A DNA stretch of 42,338 nt from Gemmatimonadota bacterium (lineage in GTDB: Bacteria > Gemmatimonadota > Gemmatimonadetes > Palauibacterales > Palauibacteraceae): the NCBI GenBank assembly GCA_022820995.1, contig JAJEEM010000068.1, positions 1 through 42,338 on the forward strand, in the 5' to 3' direction. Positions 20,383-29,023 of the stretch are shown one piece after another (the first letter of the stretch is position 1; the number at the start of each line of letters is the position of its first letter). The translations under genes were made by a program, and so were the position numbers. The notes under the pieces were generated by a model. That model was not told the DNA's origin. It worked only from the letters and a program-made list of their open reading frames with translations, and made no database searches.

Positions 20383-22689
20383 TCACGGGGCCCACGGAAC
20401 GCGCAGCGCCTCGCCGCGCGGCCCCTCCAGCCGCTCCCCGTCCACCGTGGCCGTCACCCGCCCCGGTTCCACGTCCACGCTAACGGTGCGGCCCCGGGCG
20501 ACGACGGGTCCCAGCGACACGCGGGCGGGACCGCCCGGCAGCGGCCGCACCTCGATGCCCGACGCGTCCACGTGGAGCCCCGCGAATCCGCGCGCCAGCA
20601 GATCGAGGATCCACGAGTGCTGGTAGTCGTCGATGCCCCGGAAGTGGCACGCCCGGCCCGTGTGCGGGTTGTAGTGCTCGAAGCAGTTGGGGCGCGAGGG
20701 GTCGCCGTCGGTGAACATCATGCGCGCGAATCGGTTGAGCATGTCGGCCGCCAGCGCCCCGGCCCGCTCGCCGGCCCGCGCGCTCCCGCCGCGCCAGCAC
20801 CGCAGCAGCCCTTCGATCACGTGGCTCGTCGTCATCGGCCAGACGCGTCCGTTCCACGGACAGTTGCGGCGCTTCCCCCCCCAGATGCCCTCCGCCGAGA
20901 ATCGCGGATCGTCCACGCTCGACGAAGGCAGCGGAAAGCGCGTGCCGAACGTCCGGGGATCCTCGAGGTGGTCGAGCAGGGCGTCGAGGCGAGCCCCGCC
21001 CACGCTGCCGGTGAGCAGCGGGTAGAACCCGACCGCGGCCTTCACGCCGGTGCGCTCGCCGGTGCGTCCATCCACGTCGGTGAAGAACCCGGCCTCCGCC
21101 GACCACATGCATTCGTCGATCGCCTTCCAGCAACGGTCCGCGAGCCCACGCCACTCGGCCTCGTCACCCGGCCGCTCCAGGCGGCGCGCCACGGAGCCGA
21201 GCGCGCGAAACAACTGGTGCGCGTACACGGTGACGTCGATCCCCTTGAGGCGGAGCCGGGGACTCCACCCCGCCACGTCGGCCTCCCCGTCCACGGCCAT
21301 GTAGCGCGACATGTACTCCTGTCCCGTCTCGAAGTGGTTCGTGACGGTGAACATGCCCGACGCCTCGGGGTCGCGCTCCGCCGTCAGCCAGCGGGCGTAG
21401 CGCGACAGCCCCTTGTAGCAGCGGGCCAGCGCCGCCGCATTCGGGTGCATGTCGTCAACCGCGAGCAGCGCGTCGCCCCAGTTCGCGTGGTAGAAATCGG
21501 TGCCCTCCAGGCGCTCGGGATAAAGGCGCCCGTGGAAGGAGCCGTCGGGTTTCCGGTTGTCGACGAAGTTCAGGAGCGAGCCCCACGCCTCGCGACCGCC
21601 CTTCCGCCAGCGCATCTCCATCATGTGGCACTGCGCGCTGTAGGCGATCGGCACGTGGAAGTACTCTGGGCCCTCCGCGATGGCGGGATGCCGCACCGGG
21701 TCCCAGCGACCCTCGATGCGGTTCAGGCCGAGGCCATAGATGCGATAGTCGAAATAGCGGTCGAGATACGGGTCGCCGCTCTCGAAACGCGGAAAATCGC
21801 CGAAGAAGGACTCCCAGGCGGAAGCCGTCCCGGACGCCGGGGCCGGGCCCCGGGCTTCGTTGTCCCGGAGGCGGAGGGTCAGACGGAAGGTCGGAGGCCC
21901 GCCGGCGTCGATTCCTGCGAGCGGAAGCGCGACGGCGATCCAGATCCACCCGGAGCGACGGACCCCCGGGTCGGCGTTCGGGTCGGGGGGCGGGCCGGAC
22001 GCGGCGCCGGCACCTGCGGTCGCCGCGTTCCCTAGGGCACCGACACCCTCCGCGAAGGGCGAATGCCGCCATTCGGGTGCGGCGCGTCCTTCGGATGGGA
22101 TGATGCGGCGCCATGCGGGCGGAGCGGAGCCGGCGAGTTCCATGCGCAGGACCAGTTCCTCCCCGCGCCGGTCCGAGACGGTTCGCGTCCAGCCCACCCC
22201 GTCCGTCGTGGGTTCCACCCCGTCCGTCGCGTCCGCCGGCTGCGCGGTGAAGCCGACGACATAGCCCTCGAGTCCGGCCGGGACGTGCCATGAAGATTCC
22301 AGAATACCGCCCGGCAGCACCTGGCGGCGCTCCTCGAAGGTGAGGCCGCGCTCGTCCGACCACGTGGCGACCAGCCGCCCGGGCCGCCACCGGCGCGGCG
22401 TCGGCTCGCGACCGCCCGGGCCGCCGGCACCTCCTCGGAGCGGGCGTTCCGCCCCGTCGGGGCGCAGGAGAGCCACCGAGAACCCCGGGCCGACCTCGTG
22501 CTGCAGAAGGTGGACCGGATCCCAGAACCCGGGCCGGTGCAGCCACCGCGGGAACGGCGGCGCCCACACCACGCCGTCCAGCCCGCCCAGGAACCACTTG
22601 TCCTCGCGCTCCAGCGCCGCGATGCGAGCCCGGGGGGAAGCGGCGGGACGGGACGGGGGGGCGTTCATCGGAACAGCATCGAACCGCAT
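20383..22689 (-). CDS. GH63/YgjK-like glycoside hydrolase
   Basis: A glycosidase of about 768 residues, first gene of the sugar-import operon. The C-terminal two thirds form an (alpha/alpha)6 barrel: DPYLDRYFDYRIYGLGLNRI, GIWGGKRRNCPWNGRVWPMT, then NCFEHYNPHTGRACHFRGID, whose Glu is the likely catalytic base in GH63-related enzymes. The N-terminal third is beta-rich and precedes WESFFGDFPRFESG. No signal peptide is visible from either possible start (ATG 22689 or ATG 22668; neither has a strong ribosome-binding site), so it should act on sugars after uptake. It differs from the hydrolase at 6828-8897 but belongs to the same broad clan. The substrate is unknown; alpha-glucosides or alpha-mannosides are family precedents. 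Confidence 0.82.
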   Translation of the reverse strand: MRFDAVPMNAPPSRPAASPRARIAALEREDKWFLGGLDGVVWAPPFPRWLHRPGFWDPVHLLQHEVGPGFSVALLRPDGAERPLRGGAGGPGGREPTPRRWRPGRLVATWSDERGLTFEERRQVLPGGILESSWHVPAGLEGYVVGFTAQPADATDGVEPTTDGVGWTRTVSDRRGEELVLRMELAGSAPPAWRRIIPSEGRAAPEWRHSPFAEGVGALGNAATAGAGAASGPPPDPNADPGVRRSGWIWIAVALPLAGIDAGGPPTFRLTLRLRDNEARGPAPASGTASAWESFFGDFPRFESGDPYLDRYFDYRIYGLGLNRIEGRWDPVRHPAIAEGPEYFHVPIAYSAQCHMMEMRWRKGGREAWGSLLNFVDNRKPDGSFHGRLYPERLEGTDFYHANWGDALLAVDDMHPNAAALARCYKGLSRYARWLTAERDPEASGMFTVTNHFETGQEYMSRYMAVDGEADVAGWSPRLRLKGIDVTVYAHQLFRALGSVARRLERPGDEAEWRGLADRCWKAIDECMWSAEAGFFTDVDGRTGERTGVKAAVGFYPLLTGSVGGARLDALLDHLEDPRTFGTRFPLPSSSVDDPRFSAEGIWGGKRRNCPWNGRVWPMTTSHVIEGLLRCWRGGSARAGERAGALAADMLNRFARMMFTDGDPSRPNCFEHYNPHTGRACHFRGIDDYQHSWILDLLARGFAGLHVDASGIEVRPLPGGPARVSLGPVVARGRTVSVDVEPGRVTATVDGERLEGPRGEALRVPWAP

Positions 22690-22828
22690 GCCGCGCCGGT
22701 CAACGGCCCGACGCGTCCGGCACCGGCGCGCGACGCCTTTCGGCCGCGGTCTGACACTTCCCGCCGGCCAGCCGCGTAGGCGCGCACAGGCCCCTGAAAA
22801 CCATGCGTTCAGCGTCTGGAGGAAAGAG

Positions 22829-23551
22829 ATGTCCTGGAATCGTCGCTCTCTCGGCCGCCCCTCGCGGCGGATCGCCCTCGCGGGCGCCCTCTTCTGCGGC
22901 CTCACGTCGACGGGTTGCATCTTCGTGGGCGACAGCGAGTCGCGGGACGAAGCGGAGGAAGTGCGGGAAGATCTGCGCGATGCCGCCGACGACATCGCGG
23001 CGAGCGTCACCGACGCGATGGAGGGGCTCGGCGAGCACCTGTCCGACTTCGCCGAGGAACTGGGTGGCGAGACGCTGGTCGATCAGCCGATCCACTTCCG
23101 CGAGTTCTACGACTTTCTTCCCGAGCGGGCGGGGAATCTGAGGCGGACCTCGCGCGAGGGAGCGACGGGCGGCGCGATGGGGTTCCACATCTCCGTGGCC
23201 GAGGCCGAGTACGAGGGGAGGAGCGGCGCCGAGGTCGAAGTCTCCATCGCCGACATCGGCGCGATGCCGGTGATCGGTTCGGAGGGCTTCGTGGAATGGC
23301 TCGATCTCTCGGTCGACGAGGAGAGCGACCGGGGGTGGGCGCGCACGATCGAATACGAAGGCTATCCGGCCATGGAGGAGTTCCGCCGCACGCGCGGTGA
23401 CCGCGGCCGCGCGGAGTTCACCTGGTTCGTCGAGAGTCGCTTTGTCGTCGTGCTGGACGCACGGGACGTGACGATCGACGAGCTCCACGAGCTTCGAGAT
23501 GCGATCGACGCCGACGCGCTGGCCGACCTGCGCGATCGCGAAGGGGGTTAG
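22829..23551 (+). CDS. Hypothetical lipoprotein
   Basis: A 240-residue lipoprotein: basic start, hydrophobic ALAGALFCGLTSTGC with lipobox Cys, then an acidic helical stretch (RDEAEEVREDLRDAADDIAA) that may be a coiled coil. Residues about 90-215 form a beta-rich domain with FREFYDFLPERAGNLRRTS, TGGAMGFHISVAEAEYEG and VEVSIADIGAMPVIG, a pattern seen in uncharacterised bacterial lipoproteins, but I cannot name the family. The ATG at 22829 has a strong GGAGGAAAG site. It is monocistronic, divergent from the sugar operon (139 bp between the two starts) and convergent with the metalloprotease gene. Confidence 0.75.
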   Translation: MSWNRRSLGRPSRRIALAGALFCGLTSTGCIFVGDSESRDEAEEVREDLRDAADDIAASVTDAMEGLGEHLSDFAEELGGETLVDQPIHFREFYDFLPERAGNLRRTSREGATGGAMGFHISVAEAEYEGRSGAEVEVSIADIGAMPVIGSEGFVEWLDLSVDEESDRGWARTIEYEGYPAMEEFRRTRGDRGRAEFTWFVESRFVVVLDARDVTIDELHELRDAIDADALADLRDREGG

Positions 23552-23580
23552 CGGCGCGTCAGCCGTCCCGGCGCGACGCT
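23550..23580. terminator. Hairpin between convergent genes
   Basis: The 33-bp gap between the lipoprotein stop (23551) and the metalloprotease stop (23585) is almost filled by an imperfect hairpin: arms 23550-23560 (AGCGGCGCGTC) and 23570-23580 (GGCGCGACGCT), 9 of 11 paired, with a 9-nt loop. It could end transcription from both sides. There is no U tract. Confidence 0.4.
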
Positions 23581-23584
23581 ACAA

Positions 23585-26245
23585 CTAACGGTCCCAGTCC
23601 GCGGGGTCGGGGATCCCGCGGCTGACAAACACCTCCAGGGCGGGATCCACGACCAGCACCTCCTCTACGGCCCCGGCCAGTCCGCCGAGCGACGGATCCC
23701 GCAGCATCGCGCGCACTTGCCGGGTCGCGGGGTCGCGTACGATGGCGGCGGCCGCGACTAGGCCGCTCTCGCTGCTCTCCCCATCGAGCGTGAAGGAGCC
23801 GCCGGGCCCGGAGAGCGTGAGACTCGCCAACTCGCCCGCCCACCCCGACCGGACCGGAATGGTGAAGGCGAAACCCGAACCTCCGTTCCCGTCGGCGATC
23901 CGCCACATGTCGAAGCTCAGCGCGAACAGTTCCTCACCCGACGCGTTCCGGCCGCGGATGCGATAGTTGCCGCCGCCCACGGGCGGAGATGGCGGAGCGT
24001 CGAGGATGAACGCGGGCTCCAGGTAGGGGACGCCTCCTTCGCTGACGCCTCCCCATAGGAGCAGCGAGCGGGCGTCGCCGCCGGCTGCGGGACTCGGGGC
24101 GGATTCGAGCGGCTCGCTGCGGCTGCGGAAGCGCATCGCGTTGTGGAAGTGATAGTCCCCGATCCAGTGCGGATCGCAGTATCCCATGATGTCGGACCTG
24201 TCCGGCGGAACGAGTTGCCCGCCGTCGCGAAAATCGTATCCCCAGGCGCCGATGAATCCGTTCGCCTCGGGATACCATGGATCCGGGCCGACCGCGCTGC
24301 ACGGGGCGTGGCTGAGGCTCATGTTGTGTCCAAACTCATGCGCGACGATGTCGGGTCGATCGTGACTGGAGAAGCTGACGAACCCTCCGACGAAGGCGAT
24401 GCCCCCGCCGTCGCTGTTCGTCATCGTGCCCATGTAGTGCCGGGTTCCGCCCTCCGCGGCACGTATCGCCGCCGTCAGGCCCAGAAGCGCGCTCTGGTTG
24501 TTGGTGGAAGCGATCACGACTTCGTGCGGCGTGACCGCCATGCCTCCGATCGGGAGAAGCGTATGGGTGTCCCAGAAGAGTTCGTGGTCCGGGGTAAGGG
24601 TGTTCACGAGGTTCACGATCGAGCGGTCCGGGTCCGACGCCAGCACGAATGGAATCACCGTGAGATCGAACGTGGGCATTCCCCGGACGTCGACGGCGCG
24701 CCGGCCGGTGTCGGGGATCCGCCGCGTGAGTCCCAGGGCCGGGTCCAGCGTGCCGCCGGGATCCGTCTCGACGACGATCTCGAGCCCCGGCTGGACGACC
24801 CGTCCGGGAATCACGACGTTCGCGGAACCGGCGAGATCACCCTCCTCGATCGCCGTCGGCACGGGATTCGACTGCGCGGGAATGTCGGCGACGTGGATTT
24901 CGGCGCCCTCCAGGTAGAACCGGGCCCGGACCGCCGGGAAATCGACGGACGCGCCCTCGGGGGCCGTGAGAAACACGCGCAGGAGCGCGGAATCGCCCGC
25001 GACGAGCGGTACGGGAAACTCCGATGACTGCACGGCCTGCGTGAGGACGATCGACGCATCCTGCCCGCACGTGGCGACCCGGTACCTGTAGAGGTCCTCC
25101 AGCCAGTCCCGGAAGGCGGGCTCGGCGGGCGCGCAGAGCCCCGAGCCTCCCAGGTGAACCTGGACCAGCCCCAGGATCGACGTCAGCTCGACGGGCAGCG
25201 GGCCGGACAGCCCGGCATTATTGGACAGATTCAGGAAGCGCAGCGCCCCCAGGCGCCCGAACGTCTCCGGCACAGGTCCCTCGAGGTCGTTGCGTATGAG
25301 CAGCAGGATATCGAGCGCGGTGAGATTCCCCAGTTCCGGCGGTATCGGTCCGGTGAGATCGTTGTCGCTCAGGTCCAACAGACGCATTGCACGGAGGTTG
25401 CCCAGCGCGGCCGGGATCGAGCCCTCGAACCCGTTGCGGCTGAGATCCAGTTGATCCATGTAGCTGAAGTCGCCGAGCCACGGCGGGATCTCGCCATCGA
25501 AACGATTGTCGCGAAGATCCAGCTCCAGCAGGATCGGCAGCTGCCCCAGCTCCGCCGGGATGGTCCCCGCGAGTTCGTTTCGTGACAGCGTGAGGGTGTG
25601 GAGGCGGTCCAGGTCTCCAAGCTCCGGGGGGAGATGTCCCCGGAGCCCATTGAATTCGAGGTCGAGATCCGTCACCCGCCCGTCCTCGTCCACCCTGACG
25701 CCGTACCACGTGTCGAGCGGGCGCCCCGTCAGCCAGTTGTCGTCGTGGGTCCAGCCTTCGCCGCCGGTCGCTTCGTAGAACGCCTGCAGCACGACGTGGT
25801 CCGCCGTCACGGGTTCGGGCACGAGGACCCTGAAGTCCAGCCGGGCCTGCAGCGCCCCGGGATCGCGCGCCCGGATCGTGACCTGCGCTTCTCCCGGAGC
25901 GACCCCGACGACGGTGACCGCGGTGCCGGAAAGCGAGACGGAGGCGACGCCGGCGTCCGAGGTCTCGGCCGAGAACCTCAGGGCGTCCCCGTCCGGATCC
26001 GTGAAATAGGCCCCCGCGTCCACCGTGAGCGTGTCGCCGGCCGCCAGTTCCTGCGGCGGGATCGTGCTCGTCGGCGTCGGCCGGCGGTTGGGGGTCGTCG
26101 TGGGCGGCGCGGTGGCTTCGTCGCCGCACGCCGCAGCCGTGAGGATGGCGAGCGCCAGCACGCCCGCGGATACGGCGGTCGAGCCCCCTCGTGGCCGGCT
26201 CACGCGGCGACGAGGCCGGATCAGGGGGCGCTGCGGCCGGCTCAT
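23585..26245 (-). CDS. Lipoprotein with leucine-rich repeats and a zinc metalloprotease domain
   Basis: An 886-residue surface protein. The signal ends in LTAAAC (Cys40), followed by a Thr/Pro-rich linker. Residues about 62-142 form an Ig/cadherin-like domain (AYFTDPDGDALRFSAETSD). Residues about 150-372 hold plant-type leucine-rich repeats of 24 residues (for example LTLSRNELAGTIPAELGQLP and LLDLSDNDLTGPIPPELGNL), six to seven units with cap segments. Residues about 395-886 form a metzincin-like peptidase: HEFGHNMSLSH (His636, Glu637, His640, His646) is the HExxHxxxxxH zinc site and SDIMGYC (684-690) fits the Met-turn, recalling the M66/StcE family. The ATG at 26245 overlaps the upstream stop (ATGA). 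It probably binds and cuts an external protein or glycoprotein. Confidence 0.85.
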   Translation of the reverse strand: MSRPQRPLIRPRRRVSRPRGGSTAVSAGVLALAILTAAACGDEATAPPTTTPNRRPTPTSTIPPQELAAGDTLTVDAGAYFTDPDGDALRFSAETSDAGVASVSLSGTAVTVVGVAPGEAQVTIRARDPGALQARLDFRVLVPEPVTADHVVLQAFYEATGGEGWTHDDNWLTGRPLDTWYGVRVDEDGRVTDLDLEFNGLRGHLPPELGDLDRLHTLTLSRNELAGTIPAELGQLPILLELDLRDNRFDGEIPPWLGDFSYMDQLDLSRNGFEGSIPAALGNLRAMRLLDLSDNDLTGPIPPELGNLTALDILLLIRNDLEGPVPETFGRLGALRFLNLSNNAGLSGPLPVELTSILGLVQVHLGGSGLCAPAEPAFRDWLEDLYRYRVATCGQDASIVLTQAVQSSEFPVPLVAGDSALLRVFLTAPEGASVDFPAVRARFYLEGAEIHVADIPAQSNPVPTAIEEGDLAGSANVVIPGRVVQPGLEIVVETDPGGTLDPALGLTRRIPDTGRRAVDVRGMPTFDLTVIPFVLASDPDRSIVNLVNTLTPDHELFWDTHTLLPIGGMAVTPHEVVIASTNNQSALLGLTAAIRAAEGGTRHYMGTMTNSDGGGIAFVGGFVSFSSHDRPDIVAHEFGHNMSLSHAPCSAVGPDPWYPEANGFIGAWGYDFRDGGQLVPPDRSDIMGYCDPHWIGDYHFHNAMRFRSRSEPLESAPSPAAGGDARSLLLWGGVSEGGVPYLEPAFILDAPPSPPVGGGNYRIRGRNASGEELFALSFDMWRIADGNGGSGFAFTIPVRSGWAGELASLTLSGPGGSFTLDGESSESGLVAAAAIVRDPATRQVRAMLRDPSLGGLAGAVEEVLVVDPALEVFVSRGIPDPADWDR

Positions 26246-27204
26246 TGTGCGGCCTGCGACAACTGTCGCTCCAGGTCCTCGATCGCCGACCGCTCCCGGT
26301 CGGAACTCTCGATGATGTGGTCCGCGAGGTATTCGATGTTGTCCACCGGCGCTTCTCCAGCGAGCGACTTGATCCCCACCGTGGCGACCCCTCCGAGCGC
26401 CTCCGCGATGTTCCGGGCCTCGGCCACGAACTGCAGCGCGAGCGCCTGGATCGTGCCCTCGGCCTCGGCGATGACGACGTCGGCCTTGCCCGACAGCTCC
26501 TCGAGGCGCCGAGATTCCTCGATATCGCGGTTGCAGCGGTCCATGACCGCCAGCCGGGCGTCGCAATCATTATAGAATTTGCGGAGCGCCGCCGCCCGCG
26601 CGTCGAGCTTCCCCACGGCCTCCCCGAGCTTCGCCTCGAGTCGGTCCGCGATCCGGCCCTGTGTCCGCGCGAGTTCGCTCTCCGGTTCGCCGCAGAGACG
26701 TTCGCGCCAGTAGGCGGCCGAACGTTGCGCCTCATCCGCCGCCCGGGTGAGCTCCGACCGCGCGCGTCCCCACTCCGAGCCCCTTCCCATCGTCCGCTCG
26801 CGGTGCGCCTGGATTCGCTCGCGGAACTCCGTCACCGCGAACTCGTGCACACGAAGCACGGCCCAGGGTTCGCCCCGCCGGTAGGCGACGATTCCGTCCT
26901 CCGCCTCCTTCCGGATTGCGGACCGCTTCCGCCTGGTAGGCGCTTGCCTGGAACTGGCGACGACCAGCCCAATCACAACGGCCGCCGCAAGGGTCCCCAG
27001 AGCCCCCCCAGCCCCACCCGAGACGCCCGCAACGCAGGTACCGACGAGCACAAGCGGCACCATGCACCCCCAGATCGCCTTGAGGTCTTCGTCGGTTGTC
27101 CGGGACTTGGCGATCTCGGCGTGGAGTTCGCGTTCGGCCGCCCTCGCCTTCCGCTCGAAGCAGCGGCGGGCGAGAGCGTCCATGGAGTCACCGGGGCCGG
27201 TCAT
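26242..27204 (-). CDS. Membrane-anchored coiled-coil protein of unknown function
   Basis: A 320-residue protein I do not recognise. Residues 1-45 are charged and helical (RRCFERKARAAERELHAEIA). Residues about 48-88 form a hydrophobic hairpin (AIWGCMVPLVLVGTCVAGVS and GTLAAAVVIGLVVASS). The rest, about 230 residues, is mostly long charged helices likely to form coiled coil (ERIQAHRERTMGRGSEWGRA; ELARTQGRIADRLEAKLGEA) on the cytoplasmic side. I chose the ATG at 27204 because upstream reading enters the DUF4276 gene. It lies 34 nt after DUF4276 and overlaps the metalloprotease start by ATGA, so the genes are probably co-expressed. Roles such as a membrane sensor or effector of the ATPase pair are possible but unproven. 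Confidence 0.65.
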   Translation of the reverse strand: MTGPGDSMDALARRCFERKARAAERELHAEIAKSRTTDEDLKAIWGCMVPLVLVGTCVAGVSGGAGGALGTLAAAVVIGLVVASSRQAPTRRKRSAIRKEAEDGIVAYRRGEPWAVLRVHEFAVTEFRERIQAHRERTMGRGSEWGRARSELTRAADEAQRSAAYWRERLCGEPESELARTQGRIADRLEAKLGEAVGKLDARAAALRKFYNDCDARLAVMDRCNRDIEESRRLEELSGKADVVIAEAEGTIQALALQFVAEARNIAEALGGVATVGIKSLAGEAPVDNIEYLADHIIESSDRERSAIEDLERQLSQAAQ

Positions 27205-27238
27205 GCGACCCCCGCGCCCAAAAAACGAGTCGTGACGA

Positions 27239-27871
27239 TCACCCGACCGTGTCCTCGCCCAGCGCCTCGAGGCGGCCCACCCAGGCGTCGAATCTCGGAC
27301 ACTCGCGCCGTATTCGGTCCAGCCCTGTCTCGAGGGCCACTCCGGGGCCGTGCAGTCGCTTCCGATACGTAGGGATGAGTTGCCGGATACGCTTGCCGGG
27401 TGCCGTGTCGGGGTCGTCGTTGATGTCTTCCGGCGTGTCGAACGCGGCCCGGATCGAGCGAAGATCGTCGATCGGGGCACCGGGGATCACACGCTCGAAC
27501 GTGCCTACGTCCGAGAACAGGAGACCTTCGAACTCGTGCATCTGGACGTACGGGAACACGAATCTCTCGTCGAATCGGCCGATCTCGGCTCGAACTGCCT
27601 CAAGCAACTCGTCGGACGATAGCGCACCCTTCCCTCGGAACCCATAGAAGTCCACCAGGGACGTCACTGCGTCAAAACCATGCAGCAAGTGCCGGATTTC
27701 TCCGGCGAGCTGGTGGATCGTGACGTTGCCGCCACCTTGCACGCGCTGCCGCGCCCGCCCGATCAGGATGGGCGTGGCGTGTACGCCTCTACTCAGCAGA
27801 TGGGCCGCCAGCGACGTGTTGACGAAGTCCTCTTCCGTCGGGCCTTCGACGGAGATGGCCAAACGTGTCAG
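27239..27871 (-). CDS. DUF4276 protein (TOPRIM-like, AbiL-type partner)
   Basis: A 210-residue protein of the DUF4276 family, related to TOPRIM-fold nucleases and paired with an AAA ATPase in AbiL-type abortive infection and similar systems. The start matches the family (TRLAISVEGPTEEDFV, with the conserved EG-x-(T)-E-E), followed by SLVDFYGFRGKG, where Asp fits the second metal site, and VQMHEFEGLLFSD (Glu-Gly-Leu-Leu). The likely start is CTG at 27871: it has GGAGGG 7 nt upstream, forms a CTGA overlap with the ATPase stop, and falls where family members begin. A GTG at 27901 is the alternative and would add 10 residues, with no good ribosome-binding site. The motifs are intact. Confidence 0.8.
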   Translation of the reverse strand: MTRLAISVEGPTEEDFVNTSLAAHLLSRGVHATPILIGRARQRVQGGGNVTIHQLAGEIRHLLHGFDAVTSLVDFYGFRGKGALSSDELLEAVRAEIGRFDERFVFPYVQMHEFEGLLFSDVGTFERVIPGAPIDDLRSIRAAFDTPEDINDDPDTAPGKRIRQLIPTYRKRLHGPGVALETGLDRIRRECPRFDAWVGRLEALGEDTVG

Positions 27872-29001
27872 GGGCGCCCTCCGAGCAGGTTCTTCTGCCA
27901 CAGCTCGCCCACGCTGAAATCATCCAGCCACCGTTGAAGGTCCTCTGAATCCCGTTGGTGTAACTCCGTCCGTCCATCATCGAGTTCGAGCACGAAGACC
28001 TGGTTCAGCTCGAAGTGGTCGACGAGATGGGGGGACTGCGTTGCCACGATTACCTGCCGTTCCTCGGCCACTGCGTCGATCATGTCGCCGATGAGTGCGA
28101 TCGCCTTGGGATGCAGGCCGAGTTCGGGTTCATCGAGCAGCAACACATCCGGCAGCATCTCGGCGGGCAGATTGAGTAGCGTGGCGAGGGCAAAAAAACG
28201 CAGCGACCCGTCGGACGTGAGGTGCGCGCCGTAGGTCTTGTCGGAATGTCTGGAGTCCCAACGCAGCGCCACCTTCCGATGTTGTTCCTCGATCTGAAAC
28301 CGGTCGAAGCCGGGCAGCACGCGCCGAATGTGACGGAGGATGAGTTCGTACCGGCCAAGCTGCTCCCGCTCCAGCCGGTACAGGACGGCAGCCAGATTCC
28401 CCGCGTCGGACCGCAGGCGAGCGTGGTCCTCCGCGTCCCAACTCTTCTTGAGGTTCGAAATGGCGCCGGTATTGTGAAACTGATAGGTGGCACAGTTTCG
28501 CAGGAGATCCGTGACGGTGCGAGCGGGCTGCGGATCCAGGTACTGGGGTAACACCCCCCCCTGCGCCGCCTCCACTAAGTGGGCCTCGCGGTGTCCGCTG
28601 CCCAGGTGATACCAGTCCGGCTCGCCTTCATGACCGTCGCGGCTGTGCCGGACCGCCTCGTCGGTGAATACCAGTGCGTCGGGGTGCGCGTAGGCCAGGC
28701 TGAACCGATAGTCGTCCCGCGCGGCCTCCGTGCGGATCGCGATTTCGGCCTCCATGCGCGGCGTGGTTTGGTTCCCGCCATGCAACTGATCGTCGGCGCC
28801 TCCCTCACGGCCGATGAACTCGGCCAGCTTACGGGACTTCAGCATCCAACTCAGCATGTCGAAGAACTTCACGACGTTGGATTTCCCGGAGCCGTTGGCG
28901 CCGATCAGCACGCTCGCGCCCGCCTGCGGCCGAAACTCCACATCGGCCAGCGAACGAAAGCCGCGGATACGGACCCGCTCGATGTGCGGACGGCCCGCCA
29001 T
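27868..29001 (-). CDS. AAA family ATPase (AbiLi/OLD-like)
   Basis: A 377-residue SMC/OLD-like ATPase (AAA_21 type). The N-terminus IERVRIRGFRSLADVEF and Walker A GANGSGKSN (residues about 33-41) are typical. The C-terminal part has the ABC-like signature region SDGSLRFFALATLLN, Walker B DVLLLDEPELGLHPKA and the His switch VIVATQSPHLVDHF. There is no nuclease domain in the protein itself, consistent with the nuclease-like partner DUF4276 being encoded next, in a 4-nt overlap. Such pairs are known as phage-defence modules in which the ATPase senses infection and the TOPRIM-like protein acts as toxin. The gene starts 22 nt after the VPS10-like gene, so it may share that transcript. Confidence 0.85.
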   Translation of the reverse strand: MAGRPHIERVRIRGFRSLADVEFRPQAGASVLIGANGSGKSNVVKFFDMLSWMLKSRKLAEFIGREGGADDQLHGGNQTTPRMEAEIAIRTEAARDDYRFSLAYAHPDALVFTDEAVRHSRDGHEGEPDWYHLGSGHREAHLVEAAQGGVLPQYLDPQPARTVTDLLRNCATYQFHNTGAISNLKKSWDAEDHARLRSDAGNLAAVLYRLEREQLGRYELILRHIRRVLPGFDRFQIEEQHRKVALRWDSRHSDKTYGAHLTSDGSLRFFALATLLNLPAEMLPDVLLLDEPELGLHPKAIALIGDMIDAVAEERQVIVATQSPHLVDHFELNQVFVLELDDGRTELHQRDSEDLQRWLDDFSVGELWQKNLLGGRP

Positions 29002-29023
29002 GATGGCTCTGCTACCCCGCCGA

